Position numbers and translations under genes: made by a program | The notes under the pieces: generated by a model | Seen by the model: the letters and a program-made list of their open reading frames with translations, nothing else | Database searches by the model: none | Told to the model about the DNA's origin: nothing | Shown here: in pieces, positions 23,301 to 35,742 of the stretch | Position numbering within the stretch: the first letter of the stretch is position 1 | Layout: each line of letters opens with the position of its first letter | Assembly: GCA_011037195.1 (NCBI GenBank) | Contig: JAAEAF010002668.1 | Span: 27,184-91,183, forward strand | Direction: 5' to 3' | Length of the DNA: 64,000 nucleotides | Source: Triatoma infestans | Lineage: Eukaryota; Arthropoda; Insecta; Hemiptera; Reduviidae

Positions 23301-23389
23301 TCGACGGTTTTATGGATTTCATCAAAAATACATTTGAATGTACAAGTTTATAAAGAAGTGATCCTCTCCGTGGTCATAAATGCTGTCTT

Positions 23390-23960
23390 AGACAATTAAA
23401 GTTTGGTGTCCTCCCGCGGAATGGAGTCATACATACTCTGATGGTTCGGCTTTGAGTGCTTCTATAATATTGCTGGAGCCGGTGGTTTTGCCACACATTC
23501 CAGCTTTCTGCTCGTGTCGATAGGCTGTTTTCTAATTTTGACGGTGAGGTGACCGCCATTAGGCTCGTTTTGGAGGCAGTTGCTAAAGAAACTTGGACAA
23601 AGATAATGGACAAAACTCTTTTTTGGACTCCCTAGCTGCCATCAAGTCTATGGATGAATCCGTGGAGTAGTGGAAGGAATACTGCTTACAGCCTTATCCA
23701 TCAACGTAGGGATTTTGTGATGCAATGAATCCCGAGGCATTATGGCATGACTGGCAATGAGTTGGCTGACAAACTTGCAAAAGCAGGTAGATACTTCATA
23801 AGCAGCAATCTTCATAAGGCCAGTTTCACTTCCTACTGCAAAACGAATAGCAAATGAGTGAATGCAAGAAAAGAATAATACTTGATCAGTGTGTTCCGTG
23901 GAGGGTAAATGCTGGGCTACATTGTGTTAACCTCACAATAGATTTCCAACTGAATTTCTT
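23390..23960 (+). pseudogene. LINE RNase H remnant
   Basis: Plus-strand pieces in shifting frames: YSDGSALSASI (first Asp), SNFDGEVTAIRLVLEAV (Glu), DSLAAIKSM (second Asp), and IPRHYGMTGNELADKLAKAG with His and the last Asp. The Trp before IPRH has become TGA. This is an RNase H domain of a LINE, opposite in strand to the RT piece at 22836-23300, so the two are probably separate insertions. Several stops and frameshifts show age. Confidence 0.78.
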
Positions 23961-24132
23961 AAAATCAATTTTTTGGATTCAGAGGACCTCAATTTTGCGA
24001 TAAAATCTTAAAACCCTTACTTTTTTGGACTCAGGGGACCTCAAAACATGTGTTTCCGGTGAAACCTCAACTTCGAAAATTTGACACAATCGCGATACTT
24101 CCTCTTACCAACCAGCTGTAACAGAAAGTAAA
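23940..24132 (+). repeat. Family 1 3' end, with an internal duplication
   Basis: The box tttttggactcaggggacc occurs at 24010 and in degraded form at 23970; then gtttccggtgaaacctc and the hairpin acttcctcttaccaacc, ending gtaacagaaagtaaaa. Confidence 0.75.
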
Positions 24133-24670
24133 AATAAAAGAGAAAAAATTGAAACTTCCATTAGTAAATAAACAGATATAAATAATATAAACGAGGAACA
24201 TGTGTATGTATGTGATGTCAGACACGTGAGAGATTTGTAACTGTTTTACTATCATAAATCAAACTTACATTCACACACACTTACGTACAAACACACATAC
24301 ACAAAGAGAGAGAGAGAGAGTGAGAGCGAGTGAGTAAAGTTAATATACTAAAGTTACTAACACAAATATCCTATTACTATATCCCTGTATAACAATAAGA
24401 TATACACCTGAGCTGATTCCATGTATAAACTCAGGTGAGATAAGCATTATCTACATAAACTTTACTACCAAAAGTTACTTACGAAGTCTACTTACCCATT
24501 ACAAATTACCTGAGTAAAGTCACTTCCAAATAATACTCCTATTGTACTTATTTTGTTATATTTATAATTGTTTTTGTTTTTTTTTAAATATTTTTATTTA
24601 TTTATTTATTTCTTTATTTTTAGTTTTTCTTATTGCTTTAAAGAGGATATGTATTGCAATCCTGACAAAT
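24132..24670. other. Intergenic, no gene seen
   Basis: GA microsatellite at 24305-24322 and a T/A-rich block at 24560-24620. No gene. Confidence 0.4.
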
Positions 24671-25114
24671 AAAATTGATTTTTCCAAGGCTACCTGAGTG
24701 GAACAATATACACACTACAACTCCCCGCTTAAATGAATTTTTTCGGAAAAATGTTCAGATAAAAGTGATAGGGCTCCGCAGATAATCGCAGAAAACTGAA
24801 AAAAAAAAACTGATCAGTATAAACGCACTTCCGGTCAAACGATTTTCTTCAAACTTGGAATTTTGGCAACATATTTAATTCTAATATGTAATTAATTCTA
24901 CACATGTGATTAATTCTAATTAATATATGACTGATAGAATCGTATAATAAATTAAAATAGCACTTTAGAGGAAAACATAATCCTACCCCTTCACCCAAAA
25001 CTCCCCCTTAAATGAATTTTCCCGGAGATTAATCGTCTGAAATAAAAGTTGTAGCACTCTGTATGTATAGTTGATATATTATGTTTAAAAAAAATCGTTG
25101 GAGCTGTTTTCAAG
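24670..25114 (+). repeat. Family 1 copy, forward, cut by mariner
   Basis: Modules with gcacttccggtcaaacg (24825) and accccttcacccaaaactc; stops at gttttcaagagcaa, where mariner sequence begins. Confidence 0.78.
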
Positions 25115-25890
25115 AGCAACCCACCTGAGAGCCAACTTCCTTCCGATAACTGGAGCTATCGTTGGAGGCAAAAAACTCCAACCTTCCGTTTTCAAATCCA
25201 CCGTATTTGTAAATTTTTTACCATGTAAGAATTGGACCATGGAGCGGAAGAGAAGGTAATCAGTGGATGTCAAATCTGGGGCTGTAGCTCCGGAGAGGCG
25301 GGGGAGCTCAAAATTCAAATCTTCGAAAACTGAAAACTTTTGACGTGACGTGTGCAGCCTTGCGTTGTCTTGTTGAAGGTATACACTTATTCAATTAACT
25401 CGAGAAGGATACTTTGCGTTCTAGTTGAGTAGAGTAGAGTTAGGAACTAGGTCAGTCACGACTGTCAGAAACTAGGTAATGAATGACTCCCTCGTAGATC
25501 CACCACACGCATAGCATCACTTTTTTTTCAAACCTTTCTCTTCAAGTGATGGTACAGCTGGTTGGCCTGTTCTAATCCATTGTTTTTTGGTTGTTTGCTG
25601 TCGAAATAAACCCACTTTTCACCGCAAGTAATAATTCGTTTGATGAAACGAAATTCACTCGGGTTTTTAAGAACGGTTTTACAGACATTATCTCGGGGTG
25701 TAAAGTTTCAGCAGCTTCTGGGAACTATGACGGCTGCTCACAGGGGTTGAGTGGGGCCCCCTTAATTCACCTGAAAGTGTTCTGGTGCTGGTGCAAGGAT
25801 CCACCTCTCTAGCTGTCGCCAGAAGTGCTGAATCTAAGGAGAGAAGACGTTCTGGATGAAGCTTACTTTCCAGGTTCATAATCACCCTCT
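25085..25890 (-). pseudogene. Mariner transposase, truncated and frameshifted
   Basis: Minus strand, N to C: IITCGEKWVYFDSKQPK (normally VTGDEKW, so the first catalytic Asp is lost), KVMLCVWW.YEGVIHY, then stops, then QQDNARLHTS (second Asp), APDLTSTDYLLFRSMVQFL (third Asp in the TD of this block) and GKKFTN. The D...D spacing and motifs are those of Tc1/mariner DD34D transposases, which cut and paste at TA. At least three stops or frameshifts break it, the last C-terminal residues are missing at the junction with Family 1 (about 25114), and no terminal inverted repeat was located. The stretch 25700-25890 is only weakly similar to the mariner N-terminal region. Confidence 0.85.
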
Positions 25891-26530
25891 TTAGTATTAT
25901 ACATATCTCTATTCAAATAAAGTCCAATATACAATTCTATTTATTTACTTCTTTATAATAAGAACAATTTTGAATTAGAGAGAAACATTGAATTATCACA
26001 ACTTAAGCAAACAATCAGTAAGTGTAAAAATAATAAAAATGCCGGCAGAGACATTGTAAAATTTCAATTTACCATCACTTTGGGAGCATTATATTCATAG
26101 TATGGCTGATCTGGGGCAGGGATGTATATATATACAATTGTAGAATAGTATTTGAACATAAATATTGAAATATATGGGTCATTTAAAACATACGAGTATG
26201 TAGCATCGCCATATATGTATATATATTTATGTCTCAGTTCCATATAGAAATTACTAAAAGTTCAATATTTTAATGTAGTAATAATGTTAAGAATGCACAA
26301 TGCCAATATAAATCAAATGGATATTGTAACTTTATTGTATTATCATGATTGTATTGTCTGACTGCCAGTAGTGACGGAGCTTTTACTTGATTTGTCTGAT
26401 GAAATTTTCAATGCAATCATACTAGTAAATACAGTAATAATATCTATAAATAAACTGTATAAATACAAACATTATGCAAATTAGACATGATATTAACACG
26501 TGCAGAAAATAGCAAAATGGTATTATTATT
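25890..26530. other. Intergenic, no gene seen
   Basis: AT-rich with short TA/TG runs. No gene or known repeat. Confidence 0.4.
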
Positions 26531-26890
26531 ACTTCCTTAAAGGAAGTATTCTAATCGATATTGAGTTTTCACCGGAAATATGCGTTTTGGGGTTTTCTGA
26601 GTTCGAAAAAGTGTTTTTTTAAAAAATGGCCTCTGTGAGTCTGTGTGTGTGTATGTGTTTATGTGTGTGTGTATGTTAATAGCATAGCTATAAAACGAAA
26701 AATCGCAGAAAGTTCAAAAAATTGACCTTCCAGGTGGGTATCACCATGAGATCCTGAGACCGGATGTGTTAAAGTTCCACAACCCTGAAGTACCACTTTA
26801 CTGAATTTTTTTTTCAGTTTTTTACAATTTCTCGAAAACAGCGCCAACTATTTTTCTTCAAAACTACTTATATTGACTATGTTCTGAAGA
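26530..26890 (-). repeat. Family 1 copy, inverted, partial
   Basis: cttccttaaaggaagtatt, tttcaccggaaatatgcg, TG tract and cctgaagtaccacttt; stops in the first module. Confidence 0.75.
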
Positions 26891-26921
26891 AATTTGGTGG
26901 GGATCGGTCAAGAAAGAAACA

Positions 26922-26985
26922 TTCAATTATGCCAACGTTTCGACAGAGTTTCCTGTCTTTATCAAGGCTTTAATAGTCGTGAAGA
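26922..26985 (-). other. Stem-loop with GAAACGTT core
   Basis: Minus strand: ttgataaag, stem acag/ctgt around gaaact, then cgaaacgttgg. It resembles a hammerhead-like core (C/TTGATRA - stem - GAAAC) of the kind found near retroelements in many animal genomes. No complete ribozyme fold was closed. Confidence 0.4.
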
Positions 26986-27099
26986 TGTGGTGAAAGAATT
27001 TTTAAACATACATATTTGTTACATCGCAGAAACATAAAAAAGAAAATTAAAAATTACTAGTTACTTGACTCAAATCATCTACAGAAATGAAAAAATGCT

Positions 27100-27640
27100 A
27101 TACTAATTAATATACATATATTAACTACACATATAAAAAGTTACAACTTTTAGTTGAAACATTTCTTTGGAACAATTCATTTAAGGTGGGCTTTTCAGGG
27201 AGGGACGGGGTTATGTTTTCTTCTAAAGTGCTATTTTATTTATTTATTATAAAATTCTATCAACTACATAATATAAATTAGAATTAAGTATGTTGTTTCA
27301 GAGTTTGAAGAAATGTGCGTTTTTATTGAAGTTATTACTATGATTTCTATGATTTTATACTTAAAAATCAACAACGCATTTCATAAAATTTGTTTACACT
27401 AACTATGATTGCAGAGATGTATCACTTCCTTGTGGGCGACTTTATTCCGAGAAAGTTCATATAAAGAAGTTTGGAGGGAGAGACAGAGAGTGTTTGTTTC
27501 CTCAAAAATGTCGTTTTATTAAGTTCGTACTAAATATATCGATATTTAGTATTTTGCACATAAACATTTAGTAAAAACTGATATGCTGAAAGAAAGAAGG
27601 TCGTGTGAGTGTTTCACACCAGATTTTTTTTTTTTATCTA
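27100..27640 (-). repeat. Family 1 copy, inverted, left-end complete
   Basis: Module core, a diverged second module, and the true left end gaaggtcgtgtgagtgtttc then acaccagattttttt (27595-27635). Confidence 0.8.
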
Positions 27641-27889
27641 GAGTTTGTGTTTTTATATCAGTAGGTCAGGAGGCCTGTGGCGCATCAAATGGCGGCGGGT
27701 TGGATTGTCTGGTCAAGATACAAGAGGCAAGGCTATTGAATCAAAATATTATTTACGATTACAGGTCGCTGGAGTTGTTGGAATCTTTGATGAAGGAATT
27801 TTTATTAGGTCGAATACAAATGGTATCTACAGATATCGCATTACTTGAGGTGCTTGGAAATTTTGTTGGATTCACGATAAGAATCATTA

Positions 27890-28012
27890 ATTACTTTCTC
27901 GTAACGCTACTATAAGAGAATGTAAAGTGATCGTGACAAATTTTGAAATTGAAACTTCACCGGAAGTGCATATGAAACTTCCGGCGGAAATACAAATTTT
28001 TGTAAAAAAAAT
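27890..28012 (-). repeat. Family 1 end, inverted
   Basis: taattactttctcgtaacg, gtgatcgtgacaaatttt and ttcaccggaagtgcat: only the hairpin end, abutting a forward copy, so the two are head to head. Confidence 0.7.
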
Positions 28013-28877
28013 TCTGGTATGGAACACTTACACGACTTTCTGTGACTGCTATATCCTAATCTATAAAAGTGATTAGATTACAATTACGAAGAGCGCGCCA
28101 ATCCCAAATAACACCATTGTTATTGAAATTTAACACCACAAATTCCGCACAACCAACTAAAACCAATGTTTTCTGCAAAATGTTTCAAATAAAAGTGATT
28201 GGTTTATATCGGTGTAGTCAGTATGACAAGTTTAAGGGAAAATTCCCATTAAAAAGAAAAAAAAACTCAAAAATCTATTCTGTAAAATCGCACTTCCGGT
28301 TAATCGATTTTTCTTCAAATTTAGTATCTACTAAGGGTTTTAATGTATATTAAAACTCTTAGTAGAATATGGTAGAATGTTCCAATTTATCGAAATGGTA
28401 TTTTAGAAGAATGCTTAGCAGCGCTAGTGTTCTCCTTTTAACCACTAAAAAAAAAAAAAAATTATCCCCAAGAAAATGGTGCAAATAAAAGTGATAGGTT
28501 CTTATTTACGTAGATAGTTATTGAATTCTAAACAAAAACGTTGATGCCATCTTTTTTTATTTAAGAGAGAGAATCTTGAAAAACTGAAAAAAATCAGTAA
28601 ATTCGCATTTCCGGTTGATGGATTTTGTCCGAAAATTTCATGTCAGATGCGGTGGTGATATTAGTACGTACACGGAATACCATTTAGCGGCTTTCTGCCA
28701 TTTCGTTTTTGAGATATTTTGTCCCAACCCCACACACTCAGATTATTCACCCAAAAAACTTGTTTTTCGAAATCAGGAGATATCAAGATATGTATTTTCT
28801 ATAAAAATGCAATTTCGAAAATTTGACAAAATCGCAGGCACTTCCTGTTGTAGCAAGCAGTTAGAGATAGTAAAAAA
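28012..28877 (+). repeat. Family 1 copy, forward
   Basis: Starts ctggtatggaacacttacac, has gcacttccggttaatcg (28290) and gcatttccggttgatgg (28605), about 315 bp apart, and ends gcacttcctgttgtagcaag, tagagatagtaaaa. Confidence 0.8.
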
Positions 28878-28884
28878 AAAAAAA

Positions 28885-30030
28885 AAAACCGACACTCTGA
28901 AACACCCACCCTATAATTATTACCAAGTTATAATTGTTACATTTTCTTCAAATTTGGTAATTTTACTAAATATTCGTTAGTTTCAATATTATGTAAGTAG
29001 GAGCACTTAACTATAATAAAGTGACCTTTTTTTTAAAAAAAGAAGGTCGCCTCTCAGAACCCTCACAAATGTATCTTCTAATGTATATTAATAACTTATA
29101 AGAGCTTGAAATATGCATTGTATTGAAGTGTTATTCATTCTACATTATCATTAATATAGAACTAGAAACTACATTTATTGTCAAACTTCCGAGTTTGAGG
29201 AAAATCACTTCACCAGAAGTACGACCTTACTAAAAAAAAAGGTTTTTCTATTTCCAGATTTCTGCAATTTTCTCCGAATAGACACGCAACAGATCTCTTT
29301 AAATTTGATACAGTAACCATCATTGATCAAAATGACTTAAATAGCTGACTAACTGTCATTGTTTTATAATAAATTCTAATAACATTGATTGATAATGCAT
29401 CACTTGTCACAGAATCGATATATCATTCATTCTCGATAATGTAATTCAACAACTTTCTATCTTAGTTAGTTTCAATATTATTTAGGTAGGAGCACTTAAA
29501 CTATAATAAAGTGAGCTTTTTTTTTAAAAAGAAGGTCGTCTCCCAGAACCCTCAAAAATCTATCTTCTAATGTATATTAATAACTTATAAGAGGTTGAAC
29601 CATGCATTGTATTGAAGTGGTACTTTATAGGGACGCTTAATGTTCCTGTTTCCCCAAAACCGCCCCAAAAATTCCATTTTTCCGGAAAATTTTGCAAATA
29701 AAAGTGATAGGGATTCATGTGTGTAAATAATATACGCAGTTTAAAGGGAAATTGGGGCAGCTCTTTGGGAGAAAAGCACGAAAAACTAAAAAGAAAAATT
29801 CAGTAAAATCGCACGTCTGGTTGATAATGTTTGATGCCGGTGGCAGTGTCTAAATGGAATATCAAGTTTGAGCTCCCTGCAACAATTCTATTAAAACAGA
29901 CCCACATTCAGACCATTTGCTAAAAATATTTTTTTTTCGTGTTCAGTTGTCTCCATTACATGTATTTCCGGTAAAAAAACTCAATTTCGGAAGTCTGGCA
30001 CGATCGCAATACTTCCACTAAGGACAGCAA
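28885..30030 (+). repeat. Rearranged Family 1 sequence with a 130-bp direct duplication
   Basis: A forward left end (gacactctgaaacaccc, 28890) follows head to tail. The segment 28976-29110 (tttcaatattatgtaag ... ttgtattgaagtg) recurs at 29470-29610 with about ten changes. Between them lies an inverted module (29142-29330, caccagaagtacgacc). The unit ends with tatttccggtaaaaaaac and caatacttccactaagg (30010). Confidence 0.65.
29142..29455. repeat. Dispersed 310-bp repeat, copy 1
   Basis: Closely matches 32640-32940: shared ttccgagtttgaggaaaatc, gactaactgtcattgttt and tcattctcgataatgtaatt. It extends beyond the Family 1 module, so it marks either a Family 1 subfamily with extra sequence or a segmental duplication. 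Confidence 0.75.
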
Positions 30031-31455
30031 GGCTTTCTTTCTTGTTATATAGTAAGTGTACACGTACAAATATCTGTAATTTGTTTTGAAACTTCTTTCT
30101 GTCAGTTTCACTTCTGCTATAATGAAAACTTCAAACAAATGTAAGCTCTTTTCAGCATGTTGTACAATAACAAAACTACTGACTTTATTTTCTCCCATTT
30201 TACTAACTACTAATCTAGATGGAAAATATTTGAGAGATTTATTATCTTCCTTCCTGGTCTACACAACCATTCGTTCACTCCATTCTGGATTTAACAATAC
30301 CAAATTTATATACGTATATTATTATAAAAAAAAAAGAAAAAAAAAGCGCTCTCTCTCTATAGTGGAAAATAAGAAAATAAATGGTGGAAAACTGTTAAAG
30401 TAACTCCCGAGCACTGGGGAAATGCCACTTTATAGTCCCTCTCCGCTAGCAACGATCCCTCTTTCCGACGATTTTCTTTCTTTCTTCTTCCATTAGAGAA
30501 ATACTTTATATAAATAATGGTCTTTTTTATATTTTCTCTGTATTCCGTTATTTGGCCCTTGAGATAGCCCATTTTTTTGGTGTGTATACGTTACCTATTT
30601 ACCTTTTTTTTCTTTTTACTGATTTCTTTTTTGCTTTTGCTTTGTGAAGGACTTTGAGAAAAAGTACTTGTCTTTTAGGAAAACAAAATTAAATAAATCT
30701 GATTTAAATTTTCATAAGGCGTAGAAGTAGGATCGTTCAAGGTACAGCTGGAATTCTTTTAAGAGGGTTTTTCCAAGAAAACAAGCTTGTTTATTTCACT
30801 TAGACCTTAGGGTTTTTGGTAAAAAAAAAAATCAGATAACAAAAAATTACTAATTTACTAAATAGATTTTTCTCGGGTATTTGCAATTTTCTCAGAGAAC
30901 AGTTCCAAAGATTTTCTTTAAACATGGTGTAGTAGGTATTTTTGGGAGTTTCGACAAGAAAAGAAATAGGGTGAGTTAAGTAAGAATTACTGAACACTGT
31001 CTGTTCATTAACGGAGAACATTAAACAAAGCAAGGAATTTACAATGCATTAACTCAGAATGAGTGTGGTGGCGTGAGACGAGAATGACAGACTGACTGGC
31101 AGAATGACGGTATGAGAACAAAGTACGTTGACGGTTTTTCAATAAAAAAGTAGTGAGAGTCTGGCACCATTTTTATATAGGCGGCTGGACTAGCCTCTAC
31201 TCTCTTTAAACTTTCCTCCCAATAGCCAGATGCCCGCCTTAGTTTGCCCCCTCTACAAACTTGAGATAGAAAGAAATGTAATGAACTTGAGATGGGAAGT
31301 GTTTACTTTAGATCTATCACGTATGATATACCAACTGACTGATTTCAAACATATCTTACCGAGAAATCCATGTAATGGGGTATTTTGGAGGACGGGTGAC
31401 ACTAGACTTCCCTCTAAAGTGTCATTTTTTAACATTTTACGATTTTGTCATCTAA
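30030..31455. other. Unassigned, no gene seen
   Basis: A/T-rich with A-runs at 30325-30345. At 31165-31190 a TATA-like tttttatataggcgg lies in a GC-richer patch, as in an LTR, but no ends were found. Confidence 0.4.
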
Positions 31456-32160
31456 AAAAAAAATCTGGTGTGAAACACTCGTACGATTTTCTCTTACACC
31501 TCTTATAATACAGTTACCTATGTAAAATGACAAATTTTCATCATGTCCTAACTAAATATACAGGTCGTAGGAGGTCCAACTGCCAACCTACCCTAACAGT
31601 GGCAGGTAGAATGATTACATTGTAGAGAGTGCCAATAATATTGAACAAACACATTTGAATTTTAATATCTCAGATTCTTCAGAACCACCTATAAACAATT
31701 TTATTAGAAAAAATGTTTCAAATAAAAGTGATACGTTTCCATATATGCAGAAAACATAAGTTTAATGGAAATTGTCGTAACCGTTTTCGAGAAAATTCCA
31801 AAAACCTGAAAAACCGAATCTATAGTAAACCGATTTACTTCAAATTTGGAATTCAATCAATGCCTCTAATATTTTGCAGTTGCTAAAACCACAGATTATA
31901 CTAAAGTGGTACATTAAAAAGGAAAGCATAAAGCTACTACCCCCCCCCAGAACAACCCATAAATCAATTTTCCCGGGAAAATGTTACAGAGCAAAAATCT
32001 GTGTATAATAAATGTTTTTGGCGCGAATGGTCTGTATCTGTGAGTGTTTCAACAGAATTTCTTAAAAATGTGTATTGTGTGTTTGTGCGTTTGTGTGTAT
32101 TGTGTGTTTGTGTGTTTTAATAGAATATCGCAAAAACGTAAAATCGCAGGAATTGTGCGG
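31455..32160 (+). repeat. Family 1: forward copy joined to inverted piece
   Basis: True left end tctggtgtgaaacactcg at 31463, modules to about 32010 (one with a C-run at 31941-31949), then inverted-orientation sequence gaatggtctgtatctg with a TG tract to 32160. Confidence 0.7.
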
Positions 32161-33990
32161 AATTTGTGGCGTTAAATGTAATGTTTATATGCAGTTGGAT
32201 CAAATGTTATTGCGCTCTACAGGGCTACAATATAATCACGACTGTACCTGCCAAGGTGGTTAGGTCAAGGTTGAATGCCTTCCCCCCCACCACATCTATA
32301 ATTTTTTATATAATTTGAGTTTAAAGAAAAGTACGTTTAGATGTAAGAGAAATAATGTCTATTTAGGTTGCAGCTAATTTCCCACTTTTTCCCTGCATAT
32401 TTTCCCTTAGCCTTATCCCAAACATCATTGTATAAACCTGTAAGACATTGGCACTTCTATATATTTTTATATATATTGGTAATAAAGCTATATCTTATCT
32501 TTCTTATCTTAAAATTTCTATATACACATTCAGTACTATTAATTTTATTGAAAACATTTATCTGAGAAGGGAATTTATCTGTTAAGTTTATTTTACGTGG
32601 ATAGTAGATGTTCTCCAAAAGTGTCATTTAAGTATTGTCATTAATATACAACTAGAAAGTAAATTTATTGTCGAAATTCCGAGTTTGAGGAAAATCTTTT
32701 CACCAGAAGTGCGACCTTACTAAAAGGTTTTTTTCTTTTTTCCAGATTTCTACAATTTTCTCGATAGATCTCTTTAAATTTGTGTACAGTAACCATTGAT
32801 CATAATGACTTATACAGTTGACTAACTGTCATTGTTTTATAATAAATCCTAATTACATTGATTTGATGGTGAATCAATTGTCACAGTATCGATATACGTA
32901 TCATTCATTCTCGATAATGTAATTTAACAACTTTCCAGCTGAATATATAAATATATCATGGCTTTTTAATAAATTCATAACAAAACCTACTTATTATACA
33001 AACACAACGTTTGTCATTAAAAAAAAGAAGTAACATAAATATTTTTAATTACTTTCTTTTTTACTGTTCAACGTTATTTCAACACTAATCCGGGAAAAAC
33101 AAACAATTCATCCGGGAAAAAATTTACAATTTCTTTTTCTCCAGATTACGTTGGTAGATTTCCAAATTTGAATGAAAATAAGTTTTAACCGGATTTACAA
33201 CTTTGCAGACTAGGTTCTTGAGTTTTTTTTTTTTTTTTTTTTTTTTTGGAATTACCTTGAAAATGACTAAAAACGATTTCCTTTAAATTTGAAATGCTAA
33301 ACTAAACCTACCACTTTTATTACTAAGATATGTGAAGAAAAAATTTCTAGGTAGTTCTGTGGTATTTGTGGAGTCAAAGTTTTAATGTTATTTACCTACT
33401 TTACTTGTAGTTGGCGCTGCCTACTGGACTGTAATGTAACAATCTGGCTGGTTAGATATACATGTCCTCCCACCACCTCTATACTTATGATAAATGAGTA
33501 AAACTTCTAATTGTAGCAACGGAAGTTAGAATATATATATATATAATTTTTTGTCATAATAAAAACGACCGGACCAGTAAAGCACAGCTTACAAAGCTCC
33601 TCATGAAATAAATTGACTTTATTAAATACACGAGGCACGTTATTTCGTCCGCCCTACAGTCAATATAATTCTATCTTCTATTAAATTTCATAATAAGATT
33701 GAAGTACGGAGATTTCACTCGAATGGACTGTCTTCCAATGATTTCCAAGATTCAAGTCTGTGAGTTGAACTTAAGTAATATCATAGGATAGTAGTAGTAG
33801 TAGATTCACTTCATCTTCTCTTTCCCTTTACTTAATCTAATCCTCTTATATCTGTAGTGGAGTTAGTGAGGAAGAAATAGGGCGCCCTGGGAGACTACCC
33901 TGCACCTATTTATTTCTATCTTATATCAACTTATTAAGATTAGTACGCTCCAACTTTGTTTTTTTTTTTTTGTGAGAATTTCTCTTTGCC
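32160..33990. other. Mostly unassigned; includes the second copy of the 310-bp repeat
   Basis: 32640-32940 duplicates 29142-29455. Elsewhere: a T-run (33221-33247), TA microsatellite (33533-33545) and, at 33575-33910, a GC-richer block with agggcgccct and, on the minus strand, an aataaa signal that could be a decayed LTR. No coding similarity. Confidence 0.45.
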
Positions 33991-33999
33991 AATTTTTTA

Positions 34000-34440
34000 C
34001 TTTCTCTTACTTCTCTAAATAAAAAAAAATATTGCGATAATGTAAACATTATTTCACTGAGCGCGCAAAAAGTATTTTTAGCGAATAGTCCGTGTGTTCG
34101 GATTGAGACCGCGTCAGCAGTTCGTTATAAAGTGTTGCGATCGTATCAAAATATTCGTAATTGAGTGTTCACCGGAAATACATGTTTTTGCTGAGAACAA
34201 AAAAAAAATGGTTTTAACGAATGGTCTGTGTATGTTTGTGTGTTCTGTATGTGAACAAAATAGCACACAAAAAAAATGGAAGAAAGTTCAAACTTAGTAT
34301 TCCATATTCAAACTATCGTATCACCGCATCTGACACGAAGGTTTTGGGCAAAATCTGTCTACCAGAAATGCGACTTTAATGAATGTTGTTTTCAGTTGTT
34401 TTTTTGTGATTTTCTCGAAAACGGCTCCAAATTTATATTC
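34000..34440 (-). repeat. Family 1 copy, inverted, left of LINE insertion
   Basis: tactttctcttacttctc, gttgcgatcgtatcaaaa, gttcaccggaaatacatg, then ctaccagaaatgcgac. It stops at ctcgaaaacggctccaa; Family 1 resumes at about 35046. Confidence 0.8.
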
Positions 34441-34444
34441 AGTA

Positions 34445-35045
34445 GCATTACTTCTTCTTCTTCTTTCCCTATCTCCTTTGAGCCGTGAGGCGTGGAGAAG
34501 CACCCCCATCCAGCCCTTCCATCGGTCCCTGTCCCTATCGCGTGCCAACCTTCTCATCCCCGTAAGAGGTTCCCCTCTTGCCTGGCCGAGTCTTTCAATA
34601 TATTTCTCATACATTAGTCAAGGCCTCTTGTTCTCTTGCCAATGGGTCTGGTATCGAGCATTTGTATGGGCCTTCCCAGGATGCGCCTCAGAAAGCGCAT
34701 TTCCACCGTCGACAGCTTACTGGAATACCTATCCCGCACTGTCCAGTTTTCAGACCCTAAAAGCAGCACAGGCAAGATCACCGTTTTATATAGTACCAAT
34801 TTAGCATCAGGGCTTAACTTTCGCTTTCCAGTGAGTTTGTTGTTGATTTGGTAAAATATGCCGTTAGCTTTCTTTATTAATCCTGATCAATTCTGCCATC
34901 CCAACTGATCACCGATCCTAGATATTCGAAGTCAGTGACTGTCTGCAGAACTGCTCAGTAACATTACAGAAGGTGAAATGTTCCGAGATTGTTGTGAGAT
35001 TGTTCTCACGTGCCTCCTGGACAGTCATGGCGTAGGAAACAAGAA
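34445..35045 (-). pseudogene. LINE ORF2 C-terminal fragment
   Basis: Minus strand, N to C: SYAMTVQEARENNLTTIS, VTDFEYLGSVISWDGRI, a stop, then YQINNKLTGKRKLSPDAKL, VLYKTVILPVLLLGSENWTV, KLSTVEMRFLRRILG and, after a frameshift, MRRLARDRDRDRWKGWM and LLHASRLKGDRERR. These are the post-RT thumb and C-terminal blocks of insect LINEs (typically YKSIYVPVLLYGSETW and AEMRFLRK). The 3' end is a short (GAA)n tract (34451-34466 as CTT). Catalytic RT motifs are not included, and it is 5'-truncated. Confidence 0.85.
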
Positions 35046-35538
35046 AATGGCGTTATGCTTTCTCCTTAAGTACAATGTATGACTTTTATGACCTATATAA
35101 TTTGAACATACCTATGTTAAAAGCATGACAGAGTTCCAAATTTGAAGAAAGTCAGTTAACCGGAAAAACAACTTTACACAACGGGTTTTTGAGTTGTTTG
35201 GATTTTTCTCGAAAACGGCTACAATTAAATTTGAAATGATTACTGCACCCATAAAAACATATCACTTTTTTTTGCAACCCCCCCCCCCCCCCCAAATGGT
35301 TTTAGGAAGTTTTAGGAGCCATTCAGTTACGTCGTAATTTAAACTGACGACCATATATGGGTTTGAGACGGAAGGCGCCCACAGTGTCCCGTAAGCTTAT
35401 AATCCCCACCGCCATATTTTATTACTTACCCATATAGACGTTCTATACATTGCAATTTTAAAGAAATTAGTTTAATTAAATTATATTAATTGGAGTAAGA
35501 GAAAGTCGTGTGAGTGTTTCACACCAGATTTTATTTCT
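35046..35538 (-). repeat. Family 1 copy, inverted, right of LINE
   Basis: Resumes at atggcgttatgctttctcc; contains gttaaccggaaaaacaac, a C-run (35279-35294) and the true left end gagtaagagaaagtcgtg then tgagtgtttcacaccagatt. Confidence 0.8.
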
Positions 35539-35742
35539 TTGTGAAATCGATAGAGAGATTTAATATTTAGCAAAGATAATGCAGTGTTTGAAAGTTCAGT
35601 GATGTATAATATCAGAAACTGGGACAAGAGATAGTTAGTTAATCAGTTACAGAATATATAGGTTAGTGAAAGGGTGGATGTCTGTCTGTGTGAATGTGAC
35701 AGTGCTAACAATGGTTTACAAAGAGAGAGAGAGACAGTAGAG

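Noticed and set aside
34379..34804. 141-codon plus frame
   Set aside because: Antisense of the LINE C-terminal fragment, which has clear family motifs on the minus strand.
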